A stretch of 64,000 nt of DNA from Actinomadura syzygii (GTDB taxonomy: Bacteria; Actinomycetota; Actinomycetes; Streptosporangiales; Streptosporangiaceae), in the NCBI RefSeq assembly GCF_008085905.1, contig NZ_VSFF01000016.1:62001-126000 (forward strand). Direction: 5' to 3'. Of this stretch, positions 34,972-43,875 are shown one piece after another; position 1 is the stretch's first letter, and every line of letters begins with the position of its first letter. Both the position numbers and the translations under genes were made by a program. A model generated the notes under the pieces. It made no database searches and had not been told where the DNA came from. It saw only the letters and a program-made list of their open reading frames with translations.

Positions 34972-36219
34972 TCACAGGAACGCCGAGAGCATCGGCTTGA
35001 CCGCTTCGGCCACGGCCGCGCCACTGTTGAGGAAGGCCTCGACGTTGTGGGTGTCGGCCTGTTGGGCGGAGACCATCTCGAACAACGTCCGAGTGTGAGC
35101 CGCCTCGATCTGGCGGGTCGCCTCGGCCAGCTGTTCGATGAGGCGGGTGTTGTCCGCGTGCTCCTTGAGCGCGTAGAGCAGCGATCCCGACTTCTCGGTG
35201 TCGGTGAGGTTGCCGATGACGTCGGTGAGGTCGGTGATCGTCGCGGCTGCCTTGAGGTCGGCGTAGCAGTTGGGCTGTGGCACGACGACGTGGTGGGCCG
35301 CGGCCTGGCCGTTACCGGAGGCGAGATCCTCGGCGATGGTGGAGACGACCTGCACGGCGAAGGAGGTGTTGCCGACGTGCGACTCGACGACCTCGTTGAG
35401 GACGGAGGTCTCCCGGTCGCCGATCGTCGTCTGCATGGCCAGGTATCGGCCGAGCTGGTTGCGATCGGTCTTGTTCAGCCAGCGGGACAGGTTCTCGATC
35501 GTGCGCGGCGTGGTGAGCTGGTTCATCTCCTCCCCGGACTCGAAAAGGTCGGCGAAGCTCGCGGTGTCGGCGTCGTCATCGTCATCGTTGCCGTCGGCGG
35601 TGATGATGGTCGGCGTCGCCTTTTGGAAGACGAGGTTGGGGAATTTGGTGAGGACCGTTTTCACCCAGGGGTTGAGCTCGTTGCCGAGGATCTGGATGAG
35701 GGTCTGGGCCTCGGGCTCCACGCGGTAGATCGAGAAGCGCGACAGGCTCGCCTCGTCCAATGTGGTGACGTTGCCCTTGTCATTGCCGGCGACGAGGATG
35801 CGCACGTTCTTTGGCAGCTCGACGTGTCCCATGCGGCGCAGGGTCACCAGCGTCAGTGCGCCGGAGGTGACGTCGGCGGTGGTCCGGTTGATCTCGTCGA
35901 GGAACAAGATCGGCCATTCGCGCTGGTTCGCCTCGGCGTAGTCGATGCAATCCTGGATCACGTGGTGCGGGTAGAAGACCTGCTTGAACGAGCCGTTCTC
36001 GGTCGGCACCAGGCGCGCGCCGGTGAGGTCGGCCTTGTCGGCGAGTTGGTTGCAGGGCAGGACGAACGCCTGTGTGCTCATCTCGTAGGCGAGGCTGGCG
36101 ACGAAGGAGGACTTGCCGATGCCCGGCTCTCCCATGAGAGCGGGAACGATGCCCATCTCAAGGTCCTGACGAATGACTTCCTTGAGGGTGTCGTTGAAGC
36201 GCATGATGTCTGCCGCCAT
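34972..36219 (-). CDS. MoxR-like AAA+ ATPase
   Basis: 415 residues from ATG 36219 (ATG 36204 is an alternative). Walker A is LMGEPGIGKSSFV near residue 30, then ADLTGARLVPTENG (MoxR-typical), Walker B WPILFLDEINRTTADV, and sensor I RILVAGNDKGNV followed by LSRFSIYRVEP with the arginine finger. The C-terminal ~200 residues are helical. With the following VWA gene it forms the classic MoxR-VWA pair. Confidence 0.8.
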   Translation of the reverse strand: MAADIMRFNDTLKEVIRQDLEMGIVPALMGEPGIGKSSFVASLAYEMSTQAFVLPCNQLADKADLTGARLVPTENGSFKQVFYPHHVIQDCIDYAEANQREWPILFLDEINRTTADVTSGALTLVTLRRMGHVELPKNVRILVAGNDKGNVTTLDEASLSRFSIYRVEPEAQTLIQILGNELNPWVKTVLTKFPNLVFQKATPTIITADGNDDDDDADTASFADLFESGEEMNQLTTPRTIENLSRWLNKTDRNQLGRYLAMQTTIGDRETSVLNEVVESHVGNTSFAVQVVSTIAEDLASGNGQAAAHHVVVPQPNCYADLKAAATITDLTDVIGNLTDTEKSGSLLYALKEHADNTRLIEQLAEATRQIEAAHTRTLFEMVSAQQADTHNVEAFLNSGAAVAEAVKPMLSAFL

Positions 36220-36272
36220 TTCTGCTCGTGGATGTTCGGTCGTGAAGACAGGTGCGGGTGCCGGCGATGGGC

Positions 36273-37313
36273 TCAGGTCCGGTCGGCATGCGGTTGCCGG
36301 CCAGCGATCATGGCTGCGGCGCGATCGAGCAGGTATTGCCTGCCGTTGCGGCGCTCGTTGTGCTTGGGGCGCGCGGGCAGAACCTGTACGGCCGCCTGGT
36401 AGAGCAGCCAGGCCTTATCACTGGCCGAGTACGACAGGCCGAAGTTGATGTGCTGGGCGAGGTGGCCCAGCATTTCTCGGTAGAGGGCGTTGAGGACGGA
36501 GAATTCCCAGCGGGAGGTGTCGCCGTGGAAGTCTTCGATCGTCTTCAGCCGTGGCTCGACGACGGTGATGGTCTGCTTGACGATGCGTTCGGCCATCGCG
36601 ATATCGGGAACCTCGAGGGTCGTGCGGATCGTGCTCGCCACGGCTGCGCAGGCGCGAGCCTTCTCGGCCAGGGCGGCGTAGACCTCGGCTACCGAGGTGA
36701 GTCGTTGCTCGGCTGGTGCTGATGCCAGGCCAGGCGCGACAGTGGGGACGCCCTCAGGCACGGGGCGGCGTGTGAAGGTCACCCAGTGGTCGAGCAGGAT
36801 CTCGTACCAACCGTGCTCCTCCCGCAGCACCCGCTTGCCGGCGGCCACCGGCAAGTCCCGGAAATTCGCCGGTATCGGCGCGATCACGTGAAAGCCTCGG
36901 CCCGACATGGACAACTCCGCGTAGACAACCTCCGGTAGCGCCAGCAGCTCGGCCGAGAGCTCGGCCGGGCAATCGGGTTCGATGTCGATGACGAGGACAC
37001 CGTCGGTCTGGGCTCTGAGGTAGTACGCGACGTTGGCCGCGTTCGGCATCCTCTCGGTGAGTTCCTCGAGGGTGACGAGGCAGAGGTCGTCGAGGGACCA
37101 GGCCCCGCGCAACCGGCGGCCGGAGGGGTCGGCGCCGTCGAGCAACTGGCGCATGTCGATGGGCGCTTTGCGCGTGCTCTTCGGGCCGCCGGGGTCGCCC
37201 AGGTCGTCGGCCAGGCAGCCCGAGATGGTCCACCGGGGCACCTCGGACAGCATCGCGATCACCGGGTTGGTGTAGAAATCAGGGAACCACGCGCGGGGAT
37301 CGACGATGCTCAT
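36273..37313 (-). CDS. Archaeo-eukaryotic-type primase (PrimPol-like)
   Basis: 346 residues, AAGGA 7 nt before ATG 37313. Residues ~95-185 carry the three AEP motifs: VLVIDIEPD with D110 and E112, SMSGRGFHVIAP with H142, and WYEILLDHWVTFTRR (residues 169-183) as the last strand. This pattern is found in primase-polymerases of phages and plasmids. The C-terminal half has MAERIVKQTITVV and a helical end. It lies between the MoxR-like gene and a possible ssDNA-binding protein. A second, different primase-helicase is at 52076, so the element may have two priming systems. Assignment is by motif and lacks a full search. Confidence 0.65.
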   Translation of the reverse strand: MSIVDPRAWFPDFYTNPVIAMLSEVPRWTISGCLADDLGDPGGPKSTRKAPIDMRQLLDGADPSGRRLRGAWSLDDLCLVTLEELTERMPNAANVAYYLRAQTDGVLVIDIEPDCPAELSAELLALPEVVYAELSMSGRGFHVIAPIPANFRDLPVAAGKRVLREEHGWYEILLDHWVTFTRRPVPEGVPTVAPGLASAPAEQRLTSVAEVYAALAEKARACAAVASTIRTTLEVPDIAMAERIVKQTITVVEPRLKTIEDFHGDTSRWEFSVLNALYREMLGHLAQHINFGLSYSASDKAWLLYQAAVQVLPARPKHNERRNGRQYLLDRAAAMIAGRQPHADRT

Positions 37314-37400
37314 CAGGATCCTTCAGGCAAGGACAGTCGGTGGAAAGGCCCGGCCCCCGCACCGGCGCGCGATACGAGGGCCGTGTCATCGGTGCCGGGC

Positions 37401-38387
37401 TCAGCGTCCGGGGGTGATTCCGGCCTGCTGGGCGGCCGGGGAGTCCTCCCAGGGGTTGTCGGGACCGGCGGGGGCGGGCGGAGCGCCGACGGCCGAGCCG
37501 GCGTTTCTGAGCGACTCGTTCTCGGCCATGAGCCGGGCGAGCTTGTCCTCCATGGACTCCTCCTGTGGCACCGCAGGAGCGGCGGTCGGCGGCGGCACCG
37601 CACCCTGCTGTATAGGCGCGGCCTGCACCTGAGGCGCCCGAGGCTGCGCCACCGGTGCGGGCTGCGCCGTAGGAGCCTGGGCGGGCTGGGCCTCCTGGGG
37701 CTGCGGCACCGGCACTCCGGCCGGAGCCGGAAGGGCGAAGCCGTTCTCGTCGATGACGGTGCCTTCGGGAGCAGCCGCAGGCTGAGAGGACTGGTCGTTC
37801 ACAGCGCCCTGGCGGGCCGGGATCGGCTGCGGAGGAACGGCGAAGACGATGCCGCGTGCGGCCAACTCCTCGGTGTTGGCGTTCGAGGTGTAGTAGCGCA
37901 CCGGTTCGTTGACGATCACCTGGTCCAGCGACAGGCCCCGGTTGCTGTAGCCCTTGGGCTTGTACACCCGCATCACGAGCGTGACGTCGAGGCCGCTGGC
38001 CAGCTCATGACCGGAGTCGTCCTGCATGACCTGCCCGGCGGTGTCGGTGGGGATGGCGATGACCGGCAGGGTCTGGCCCTTGGAGTCGATGGAGTAGTTG
38101 AGCCCGGTCTCGGGGTGCTTCTTGGAGCTGTAGCGGCGCTCGGCGACGAACTGCTCCTCGATGGTGGGGCTCGCCGGATCCTTCGGCACCACCTCCGCCT
38201 GGGTGATCGTCGCTGTGGTGTGCGGCTTGCCGACGGGGTTCATCCCGTTCTGGGCACGGCGGACGTCGGAGGCCTGGAGCTCAGCGCCGTCGATCAGGCG
38301 GGTGAGGCGGGCGAAGCCGAGCTTTCCGCGGATGAGGACGACCTCGCCCTCGGTCAGCTGGTCTGCTGAGACAGAGTAGTTGGCCAT
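37401..38387 (-). CDS. Possible single-stranded DNA-binding protein
   Basis: 328 residues from ATG 38387 (MANYSVSADQLTEGEVVLIRG). Residues ~1-170 look beta-rich with strands such as EVVLIRGKLGFARLTRLID and VTLVMRVYKPKGYSNRGLSL, compatible with one or two OB folds. The remainder is a long Pro/Gln/Ala-rich tail ending acidic, as SSB tails often are. It is the first gene of a minus-strand series leading to primase and AAA+ genes. No specific SSB motif was found, so this is a guess from layout and position; it could be another scaffold protein. A clear promoter-like motif lies 30 nt upstream. Confidence 0.4.
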   Translation of the reverse strand: MANYSVSADQLTEGEVVLIRGKLGFARLTRLIDGAELQASDVRRAQNGMNPVGKPHTTATITQAEVVPKDPASPTIEEQFVAERRYSSKKHPETGLNYSIDSKGQTLPVIAIPTDTAGQVMQDDSGHELASGLDVTLVMRVYKPKGYSNRGLSLDQVIVNEPVRYYTSNANTEELAARGIVFAVPPQPIPARQGAVNDQSSQPAAAPEGTVIDENGFALPAPAGVPVPQPQEAQPAQAPTAQPAPVAQPRAPQVQAAPIQQGAVPPPTAAPAVPQEESMEDKLARLMAENESLRNAGSAVGAPPAPAGPDNPWEDSPAAQQAGITPGR

Positions 38388-38416
38388 GGCGATGCTCTTT
38401 CCGTGAGCTTTCATAT

Positions 38417-38436
38417 GTCTATTATGGGTCCATTGA
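38417..38436 (-). promoter_or_regulatory. Candidate promoter motif at head of replication gene run
   Basis: On the minus strand it reads TCAATGGACCCATAATAGAC, 30-49 nt before the start at 38387. It matches the motif at 29153-29172 at 15 of 20 positions. ATAATAG would be well placed as a -10-like box. Confidence 0.45.
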
Positions 38437-38625
38437 GAATCAAGTCTACTAGCCCTCTACTGCCGTCTCGTCAAGATCGCCTCGCTTATGAGTAGCATAG
38501 ACAGGCAGGTCATTTGAATGAGCGAGGATGGCATTGCCGCGAGGAAGCTGAAGAGAGGGCGGACACGATCAACAGGCCTGATCCGGATGCTCTCTCGGCC
38601 GACTCGCTGGCGACGGCGGTCAGAG

Positions 38626-38934
38626 TCACACGGAGTGGACCCATGGGTTACGGCAAAGGGCCGGACTGGTGGCAGGGGTCACGGCCGTCGGCGGCGGCAT
38701 CTTCGTCCGCTGGGGCCTGGTCCACACGCTTGGCGGCGACGGCATCGTCTCGGCGTTTGCGGAAGGACGAGCCCGGTTATCAGGCCCCCCTCCGGTCGGA
38801 ATCCCGACCTTGGTGGCTTTGCGGGCAAGGGCAGGACGCATGACACCGGTCGCGGCGCCCACCAGGGCGACGGTTGCACCGATGACGGCGATCGGGCCGG
38901 GGATGCAGAACCCACACCCAAAGAGAAGGTCCAC
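38626..38934 (-). CDS. Possible small membrane protein
   Basis: 102 residues from GTG 38934: VDLLFGCGFCIPGPIAVIG then a hydrophobic segment ATVALVGAATGVM, followed by a Pro/Ala/Thr-rich tail. The ribosome site is weak. The opposite strand from 38514 also has a gene-like start (MNERGWHCREEAEERADTIN), so the coding strand is not settled. Confidence 0.3.
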   Translation of the reverse strand: MDLLFGCGFCIPGPIAVIGATVALVGAATGVMRPALARKATKVGIPTGGGPDNRARPSANAETMPSPPSVWTRPQRTKMPPPTAVTPATSPALCRNPWVHSV

Positions 38935-39411
38935 ATCACTGTCCTCGCTCAGCGGTGCGAGCTTGGCGAACCTTCCGGTGGCTCGTCGGCCCGTCCGTGG
39001 TCGTCGGCTCAGCCGCGCCACGAGACAGCACCCGGGACCGACGTCAGTCGGTCCGCTCCCCCGTCCTCTGCCCACAGACACCCCCGGCGCCTCACCCGGG
39101 AGGTCGGCCGGTGCCCGGTCCAGCGCCCTGCTCGTCCGTTCGTCGACGACGGATGCCCGCCCCTCATGTTCTGGCGTTCGACTCCGACGATCGCCCCCGT
39201 CCGGCACCGGATTCAGGGCGGTTCGTTGTGAGCGATCCCGCTTTGCGCTGGGGCCCTGCTCCATCGCGGGTGAAGCACGGGCCGCGGTCGGGCATCTGTT
39301 GATGGTCGACATGCGAGATCCCGCTTTCCGTCGATGGGCGGTCGGAGAAGCGAGATCAGCCCCGTCAGCGCTCGTACGCCGACGGGGCTGATGTCCTGCG
39401 GGGGGCTGTGG
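38935..39411. other. 476 bp without a confident gene
   Basis: GC-rich, with no normal starts. The inverted repeat AGCCCCGTC/GACGGGGCT at 39358-39389 (14-nt loop) may end the transcript of the 39412 gene, although no T-run follows it. Confidence 0.35.
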
Positions 39412-39939
39412 CTACGGCTTGCCCGGCGGATCGATGTCTGGCTGGTCCGCGACGGATGTTTCGGGGGCCATGAGGCTCTCACCGAAGAGGAAGCACCTTG
39501 CCTCGCCGTCTTTGACCATGTCCTGCAGATGGGCGACGACGATTGTCTTCTGAGTCTTTCGGCGATCTGCGTCGGCGTCGTAGGCCCGCAGCGCGTTCAT
39601 GGCGATGATCCACCCGTCCTCCCCGACCTGGTCGAGATCGGATACCGCGGGGACGACGGGGCGGGTGGGGCGGTGGCTGAACTCGGGAGCGAGGTCGAGG
39701 CCGCCTCCGTCGTCGTTGCAGATCGTTTCGACACCGAGCCGGGCCCCATTGCCGCCGAAGGCCGTGAGGACCATGTGATCGGGCCGGCTGGAGCTGTCGA
39801 CGTGGACGAAAGCAATGCGCTCGTCGTTGAGGAACATGGTTCGGGCCATCTTGTCGTTCACACGGGAACGCGCCTCATAGCAACGCATGGCGTTCCAGGC
39901 TTGGTCGAACCCGGTGACGCTCTCAGAGGTGGGCTTCAT
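39412..39939 (-). CDS. Hypothetical protein
   Basis: 175 residues, AAGGAG close upstream of ATG 39939. Contains FDQAWNAMRCYEARSR, a beta-rich middle (RIAFVHVDSSSRPDHMVLTAFGG), AMNALRAYDADADRRK and a Pro/Asp tail. Family unknown. Isolated single gene, with 158 bp to the next minus-strand gene. Confidence 0.6.
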   Translation of the reverse strand: MKPTSESVTGFDQAWNAMRCYEARSRVNDKMARTMFLNDERIAFVHVDSSSRPDHMVLTAFGGNGARLGVETICNDDGGGLDLAPEFSHRPTRPVVPAVSDLDQVGEDGWIIAMNALRAYDADADRRKTQKTIVVAHLQDMVKDGEARCFLFGESLMAPETSVADQPDIDPPGKP

Positions 39940-40097
39940 CGACGCTCCTTGTCGTGGTTCGTTCGGGCAAGGCCAGCGATGATTCATCGGAGGAGCTTGC
40001 GCGGGCATGTGGCTCCTGACCTCGTCGGCCTTTGCGACCGGCCATGAGTGTCGGGATCATTTTTGGCATGTAGGTTCACACGGAAACCAGACGGTGT

Positions 40098-40334
40098 TCA
40101 CGGCGGCTCACCCAAGACGGTGACCTGATGTGCCGGTGAACGGCGCAATAGACGCCGGCCTTCGCAGCGGTCCGCGAGCGATCGCGATCTGGGCAACACC
40201 AGCTTGCGGGTTCGAAAGTCGATAGTGCTTGCGTCATCGACGACGCGCAACGAGGCTCCCGGCGCTAGAGGTATGGCCATCCTTCCTGGAGCACGCAGAC
40301 AGATAGGGCTGGCGCTCAGGAATTCAGTCAGCAT
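40098..40334 (-). CDS. Possible small protein, no ribosome site
   Basis: 78 residues from ATG 40334, MLTEFLSASPICLRAPGRMA then basic. TTGACA starts 27 nt before the ATG with TACGAA near the start, so it could be leaderless, but the spacing between the boxes (15 nt) is short. The upstream stretch 40335-40742 has no convincing gene. Confidence 0.35.
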   Translation of the reverse strand: MLTEFLSASPICLRAPGRMAIPLAPGASLRVVDDASTIDFRTRKLVLPRSRSLADRCEGRRLLRRSPAHQVTVLGEPP

Positions 40335-40742
40335 GGTTCGTACTGTAAAGGGGGCAGTGTCAATCGCGTTGTCACACCGGAAGGCCACCGAAACCCTCTT
40401 TTGAGGGTGCCGGTTCGGGCCGCAGGAGAGTGGTGCGTCAACTGGCGCGGAGTAGAACGCGGGGCGTCGGGGTCGCTGCCCACATCGCCTCCAGCCGCTA
40501 CGCCGACATCGCGCGGTTCGGCGCCGACGGCGCGTGGTCCCGCGGGAGCGGACGGCGCCGAGCGAGCACTGAACGGGTTGGGCCCCACCGCCGAAGTGAG
40601 GACCGAAACGTCGTCGTACTGAGCGCCTGAGGTTGAGGCGGTCCTGCCTGGCGGTCTCTTCGAGTGAAGTCGGCCGCATCCGTGTGGGCGGAGACTGGTG
40701 CGCGACGTCATGCTTCGACCTCTCGGTGGGAGGCCGGTGCGT

Positions 40743-41108
40743 TCAGCAGTCGAGCAACTCGCACACGGGGCAGATCGGTGCGCTCGTCCTGGGAGCGGCT
40801 GCGATTGTCCAGCCGCATAGACTGCGGTCGTGCGAGCCGTCACTGATGTGCTTGTATCCGGCTTCCTTGTTCCTGATCCGTGCGCGGGCGTCGATCATTT
40901 CGTCGTCTTCTGCAAAGGAGATGCTGGTGATGCCGAGTGGGGCCAGGTTCGCTGCGATGCTCGATTGGAGCGTCGCGACCATCGGATCCTCGTCGCCATT
41001 ATCATTGTTCGACTCGGTGAAGGTGTAGGTCGGTTGACTGGGTTGGGCCGGAGGCTCGGGACTGCGGTGGCGTTTCCGCGCGCCGGGGTTAGGAGCGAAG
41101 TCGCGCAC
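40743..41108 (-). CDS. Small protein with C-terminal zinc-ribbon-like end
   Basis: 121 residues from GTG 41108, with GAGGAGG 9 nt upstream. The N-terminus is polar and disordered. The C-terminal HISDGSHDRSLCGWTIA and ICPVCELLDC match a common actinobacterial/actinophage pattern (H...SLCG...CPVC) that binds zinc. Function unknown. TTAATAGACCGAG at 41158-41170 on the same strand resembles the candidate promoter motif. Confidence 0.55.
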   Translation of the reverse strand: MRDFAPNPGARKRHRSPEPPAQPSQPTYTFTESNNDNGDEDPMVATLQSSIAANLAPLGITSISFAEDDEMIDARARIRNKEAGYKHISDGSHDRSLCGWTIAAAPRTSAPICPVCELLDC

Positions 41109-41328
41109 GGAGGTTTCCTCCTCGGCTGGATCGATGAGCAGTCAGGTCTCAGATGCGCTCGGTCTATTAATACTGATGACACGGGCAAAGCGCGTGCCGG
41201 GTGCCGGAGGGCCGCATCGCAGCGGTCATACTCGGTCCTCTCAGGTTAGTCGGCCGCAGCCCGCCGTAGACCTTCGTGGGTCGAAGCTTCGCGGGCGCGA
41301 ACGCCTACGACTCACGTCCTCAAGCGAG

Positions 41329-41634
41329 CTACATCTGTGAGATGATCCGGTCTGCGATCTCGCCCATGATCACCGGGTCGGCAGTACCGAGCCTGTTCAG
41401 CTCCGCATCGAACAGAGCAGCCAGTCGGTCCCAAAGCCGAGCTCGCTCATTGTCCGCCGCCTGCACGCGATCACTTTGCTCTTTTTTAGGTGCCATACCA
41501 CTGTGACGGTGCGGAAGAGCGGCCAATGCGTTGTCGAACTCCCGCTTGGCCTTGGTGTACGCCACGTCACGTTGTCCCAATGCCGAGATCGCGCGAAACC
41601 GTGCGACACCAGGATTCTTCGTCCCTAGATCCAT
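41329..41634 (-). CDS. Small helical hypothetical protein
   Basis: 101 residues from ATG 41634, AAGGAG 6 nt upstream. MDLGTKNPGVARFRAISALG then KREFDNALAALPHRHSGMAPK and helices rich in charged residues, ending MGEIADRIISQM. The frame stays open upstream, so a longer form beginning near 41775 is possible, but that would overlap the preceding gene. Confidence 0.55.
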   Translation of the reverse strand: MDLGTKNPGVARFRAISALGQRDVAYTKAKREFDNALAALPHRHSGMAPKKEQSDRVQAADNERARLWDRLAALFDAELNRLGTADPVIMGEIADRIISQM

Positions 41635-41677
41635 CAGGCGCTCCTTCGCCTCGGAGTCAAGTATCCGTGCAACTATT

Positions 41678-42147
41678 TCATTCGCTCTTTTTTGGGCTCG
41701 AAATGGCCCCGGGAACTTTCCAGGGGCCTGATGTCTGGCCTGTTGGATGGCAATCTCGTCGGACGTAGGTCCCATGCGCAGTCGTTTTGTCCCTGGTCCA
41801 AATCTCCGTGACCGCCTTGTCGACGGGTTCGCCGCACAGCTTGCAGTCGGTGCCCGGTTCCAGCCGGGCTCATACCGGCATGAGCCGTATCTCTCGGGTG
41901 TCGGGCCGCGGCGGGCGTGGATCTCCAGGCCCGCAACGACGCCGAGCGATTCCGACTTGCGGACGGCAGCGGCCAGGTCGTGGGCCTCGGTGGCGAACGC
42001 GCCGTCGGGACGCTGGCCGAGTCGGACGACCTCGGTGAGTTTGGCGGCGGCCGCACGAGAGGCGGCCTCGACCAGCGCCGCCGCCTCGTCCTTGGTGAAT
42101 TGGACGGCGACGGCACCGGTCGGAATCGCGTTCTGCGCGACGGTCAT
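41678..42147 (-). pseudogene. Zinc-ribbon gene broken by a frameshift
   Basis: ATG 42147 overlaps the stop of the 42144 gene and codes MTVAQNAIPTGAVAVQFTKD...LGVVAGLEIHARRG...RYEPG. At about 41850-41870 the sensible frame changes: another frame gives TDCKLCGEPVDKAVTEIWTR...HGTYVRRDCHPTG and ends at 41678. The junction holds GAGCCCGGCTG followed by GAACCGGGCAC, which looks like an 11-bp imperfect tandem duplication that shifts the frame. Joined, the protein would have a CKLC...DCHP zinc site. Either a recent mutation or an error. Confidence 0.5.
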
Positions 42148-42962
42148 CGGATTGCCTGGGCGAGGGCCGCGTCCATCCAGTGTGACGTGTCGTACTTGGG
42201 TAGCGCTCGGGTGAGCGCGTGGGGGCTGTTCAGCCACGAGCGTGCCCGGCCGGCGACCTCGGTGGGGCTCGGGACGGGCCCGGCGGCCAGATAGCGGATC
42301 GTGCTGGGGCGGATCCTGCCTCGGTGTTTCATCGCGATCCGCCACCCGGCGGCTGGCGTCCAGTCCATGACGGGCTGCCGGACGGCCGAGACCGGGTCCA
42401 GATCGATGAGGAGCAACGGCCCGTGCTCGTCGGAAAGGTTGTCGCGGACGCCGAGTCCGGCGGCCATCAGCGCGTCGATCACGGCGTCGAGGTAGGTGGT
42501 CAGCGGGGTGTACTCCTCCGGTCCCTTCTCAGGCGGCTCGTCCTCGACGACCGGGGCCCGGGAGGGGGGTGCTGTGCACGGGTCGATCGCGGCTGCGAGC
42601 GCGGGGCGGGCGGTGTCCCGCTCGGCCTCGATCTGCCGGACGTGCGTCGCGCGTCGGCGGCGTTCGTCGGCGACGATCCGCTCGCGCTCGGCGACGTGGT
42701 CGCGGATCATCTTCGCGGCCTTCTCCGCGGCGGCCGTCGTGGAGGGCGGGCGGTTGCCCGGCATCACGCCGATCAGGACCGTGTAGGCCCCCGTGAGGTC
42801 GCGGCGGGCGGAGTCGCCGTCGGCCTCGGCGAGGCGGAGCGCGTCGCGAGCGGCGTCGAGCTCGGCGAGCAACTCCCGGGCGTAGACGTCTCCCGGGGTG
42901 TCGTTGCCCGCCGCGGCGTAGGCGAGGTACTCGCGGATCTTGGCCTCACGCTCGGCGATCAT
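42144..42962 (-). CDS. DUF6292-like protein with N-terminal coiled coil
   Basis: 272 residues from ATG 42962, which overlaps the stop of the preceding gene (ATGA). Residues 1-130 are Arg/Glu/Ala-rich helices. Residues ~165-260 (LTTYLDAVIDALMAAGLGV, LLLIDLDPVSAV, VMDWTPAAGWRIAM, AAGPVPSPTEVAGRARSWL) have the sequence order of the actinobacterial DUF6292 domain, often found in plasmid and defence-related proteins. Function not established. Member of a chain of overlapping genes 43417 to 41678. Confidence 0.55.
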   Translation of the reverse strand: MIAEREAKIREYLAYAAAGNDTPGDVYARELLAELDAARDALRLAEADGDSARRDLTGAYTVLIGVMPGNRPPSTTAAAEKAAKMIRDHVAERERIVADERRRRATHVRQIEAERDTARPALAAAIDPCTAPPSRAPVVEDEPPEKGPEEYTPLTTYLDAVIDALMAAGLGVRDNLSDEHGPLLLIDLDPVSAVRQPVMDWTPAAGWRIAMKHRGRIRPSTIRYLAAGPVPSPTEVAGRARSWLNSPHALTRALPKYDTSHWMDAALAQAIR

Positions 42963-43417
42963 CACGCGCCTCCGGCGGGGACATACGTCGCGCCGTAGTC
43001 GCGGGCGTAGGAATCGGCAGCGGTCTCGATGCTGCCGCCGCCCCACAGGTCACTGGCGATGCAGCACACCTTGCCGAGGTGGCCGTCGCGCCGCTCGATC
43101 ACAGCGAACTGGCCGACCGCGCCCCGTCCCACGCCCAGACGCGGCCAGATGCGGGCGGTGATCCGCTCGACGGTGATCGTGTGCCCGGCCAGGTCCGGCC
43201 GGACGACGACCGTGTCAGGACGGCTGGCGGGCGGCGCGGGGGCCAGTAGGCGCGGCTGGACGTCACGCTCGTCGCCAAGGACGGTGAGGATGCGGGCAGT
43301 GGTGTAGCGGCGGCCGGGGCCGGGCGGGGTGAATCCCGCCAGGACGACGGGCTCGGCGGCGAGTCCGGCGAGCAGAGGCGCGCCGACGGGCAGGGCGCGC
43401 AGGTCGGCAAGCTTCAT
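42962..43417 (-). CDS. Hypothetical protein with MKLADLRALPVGAPLLAG start
   Basis: 151 residues, GGGG about 7 nt before ATG 43417. After the opening it is beta-rich (VVLAGFTPPGPGRRYTTARI, RPDLAGHTITVERITARIW) and ends with LWGGGSIETAADSYARDYG. The first 18 residues recur in the short protein at 18541-18687, and the clamp-like gene is linked to that short copy. Family unknown. Confidence 0.6.
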   Translation of the reverse strand: MKLADLRALPVGAPLLAGLAAEPVVLAGFTPPGPGRRYTTARILTVLGDERDVQPRLLAPAPPASRPDTVVVRPDLAGHTITVERITARIWPRLGVGRGAVGQFAVIERRDGHLGKVCCIASDLWGGGSIETAADSYARDYGATYVPAGGA

Positions 43418-43622
43418 GATCGTTCCCCTAAGTATGTCGGCGGTCCCGGAGGGCCGGTATGGCCGGGGGTCGTTTGCGCCTGGGATGGCTTGAGAGGAGC
43501 CCGCCAGGTCCCCCGCGCTCGGGCCGCTTTGGGGGCTGCAGAGATATCGCAGACTAAGAACCTGGTGGCGAGTGCTCCGTGGACCACGACGATCCGGGTC
43601 ATCCCGGAACGGAGCAGGGCGG

Positions 43623-43875
43623 TTGAGCGAGCCGAGGACACAGATCTGGGTGGGCGTCGACGCCGGCGGGGGCCAGCACTGGCAGGCTGCCCTCGACGAT
43701 GAGGGCGCTACGACGCCCTCCCGGAAGGTCCCCAACGACCAGCGCGGATTCTTGAGATGATCGCCGCCGACCGGGCAGTCGACCAGGCGCCGTCGGCGGT
43801 GGACTCTTCCGGGAGGCGGCCGCGCTGCTGTTGGCGCTGCGGGTCGCGCAGGACCAAACCGGCGACCCCCAACAG
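43623..43875 (+). mobile_element. IS110-family transposase remnant
   Basis: LSEPRTQIWVGVDAGGGQHW then DDEGATTPSRKVPNDQ matches the N-terminus of IS110 transposases, whose first catalytic Asp is in VGVDAG. The frame then breaks. Another frame gives ARILEMIAADRAVDQAPSAVD and a third gives REAAALLLALRVAQDQTGD, both in the expected order. The rest of the transposase is missing. No end repeats were recognised, as expected for IS110. The remaining 43876-44242 holds no confident gene. Confidence 0.65.
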
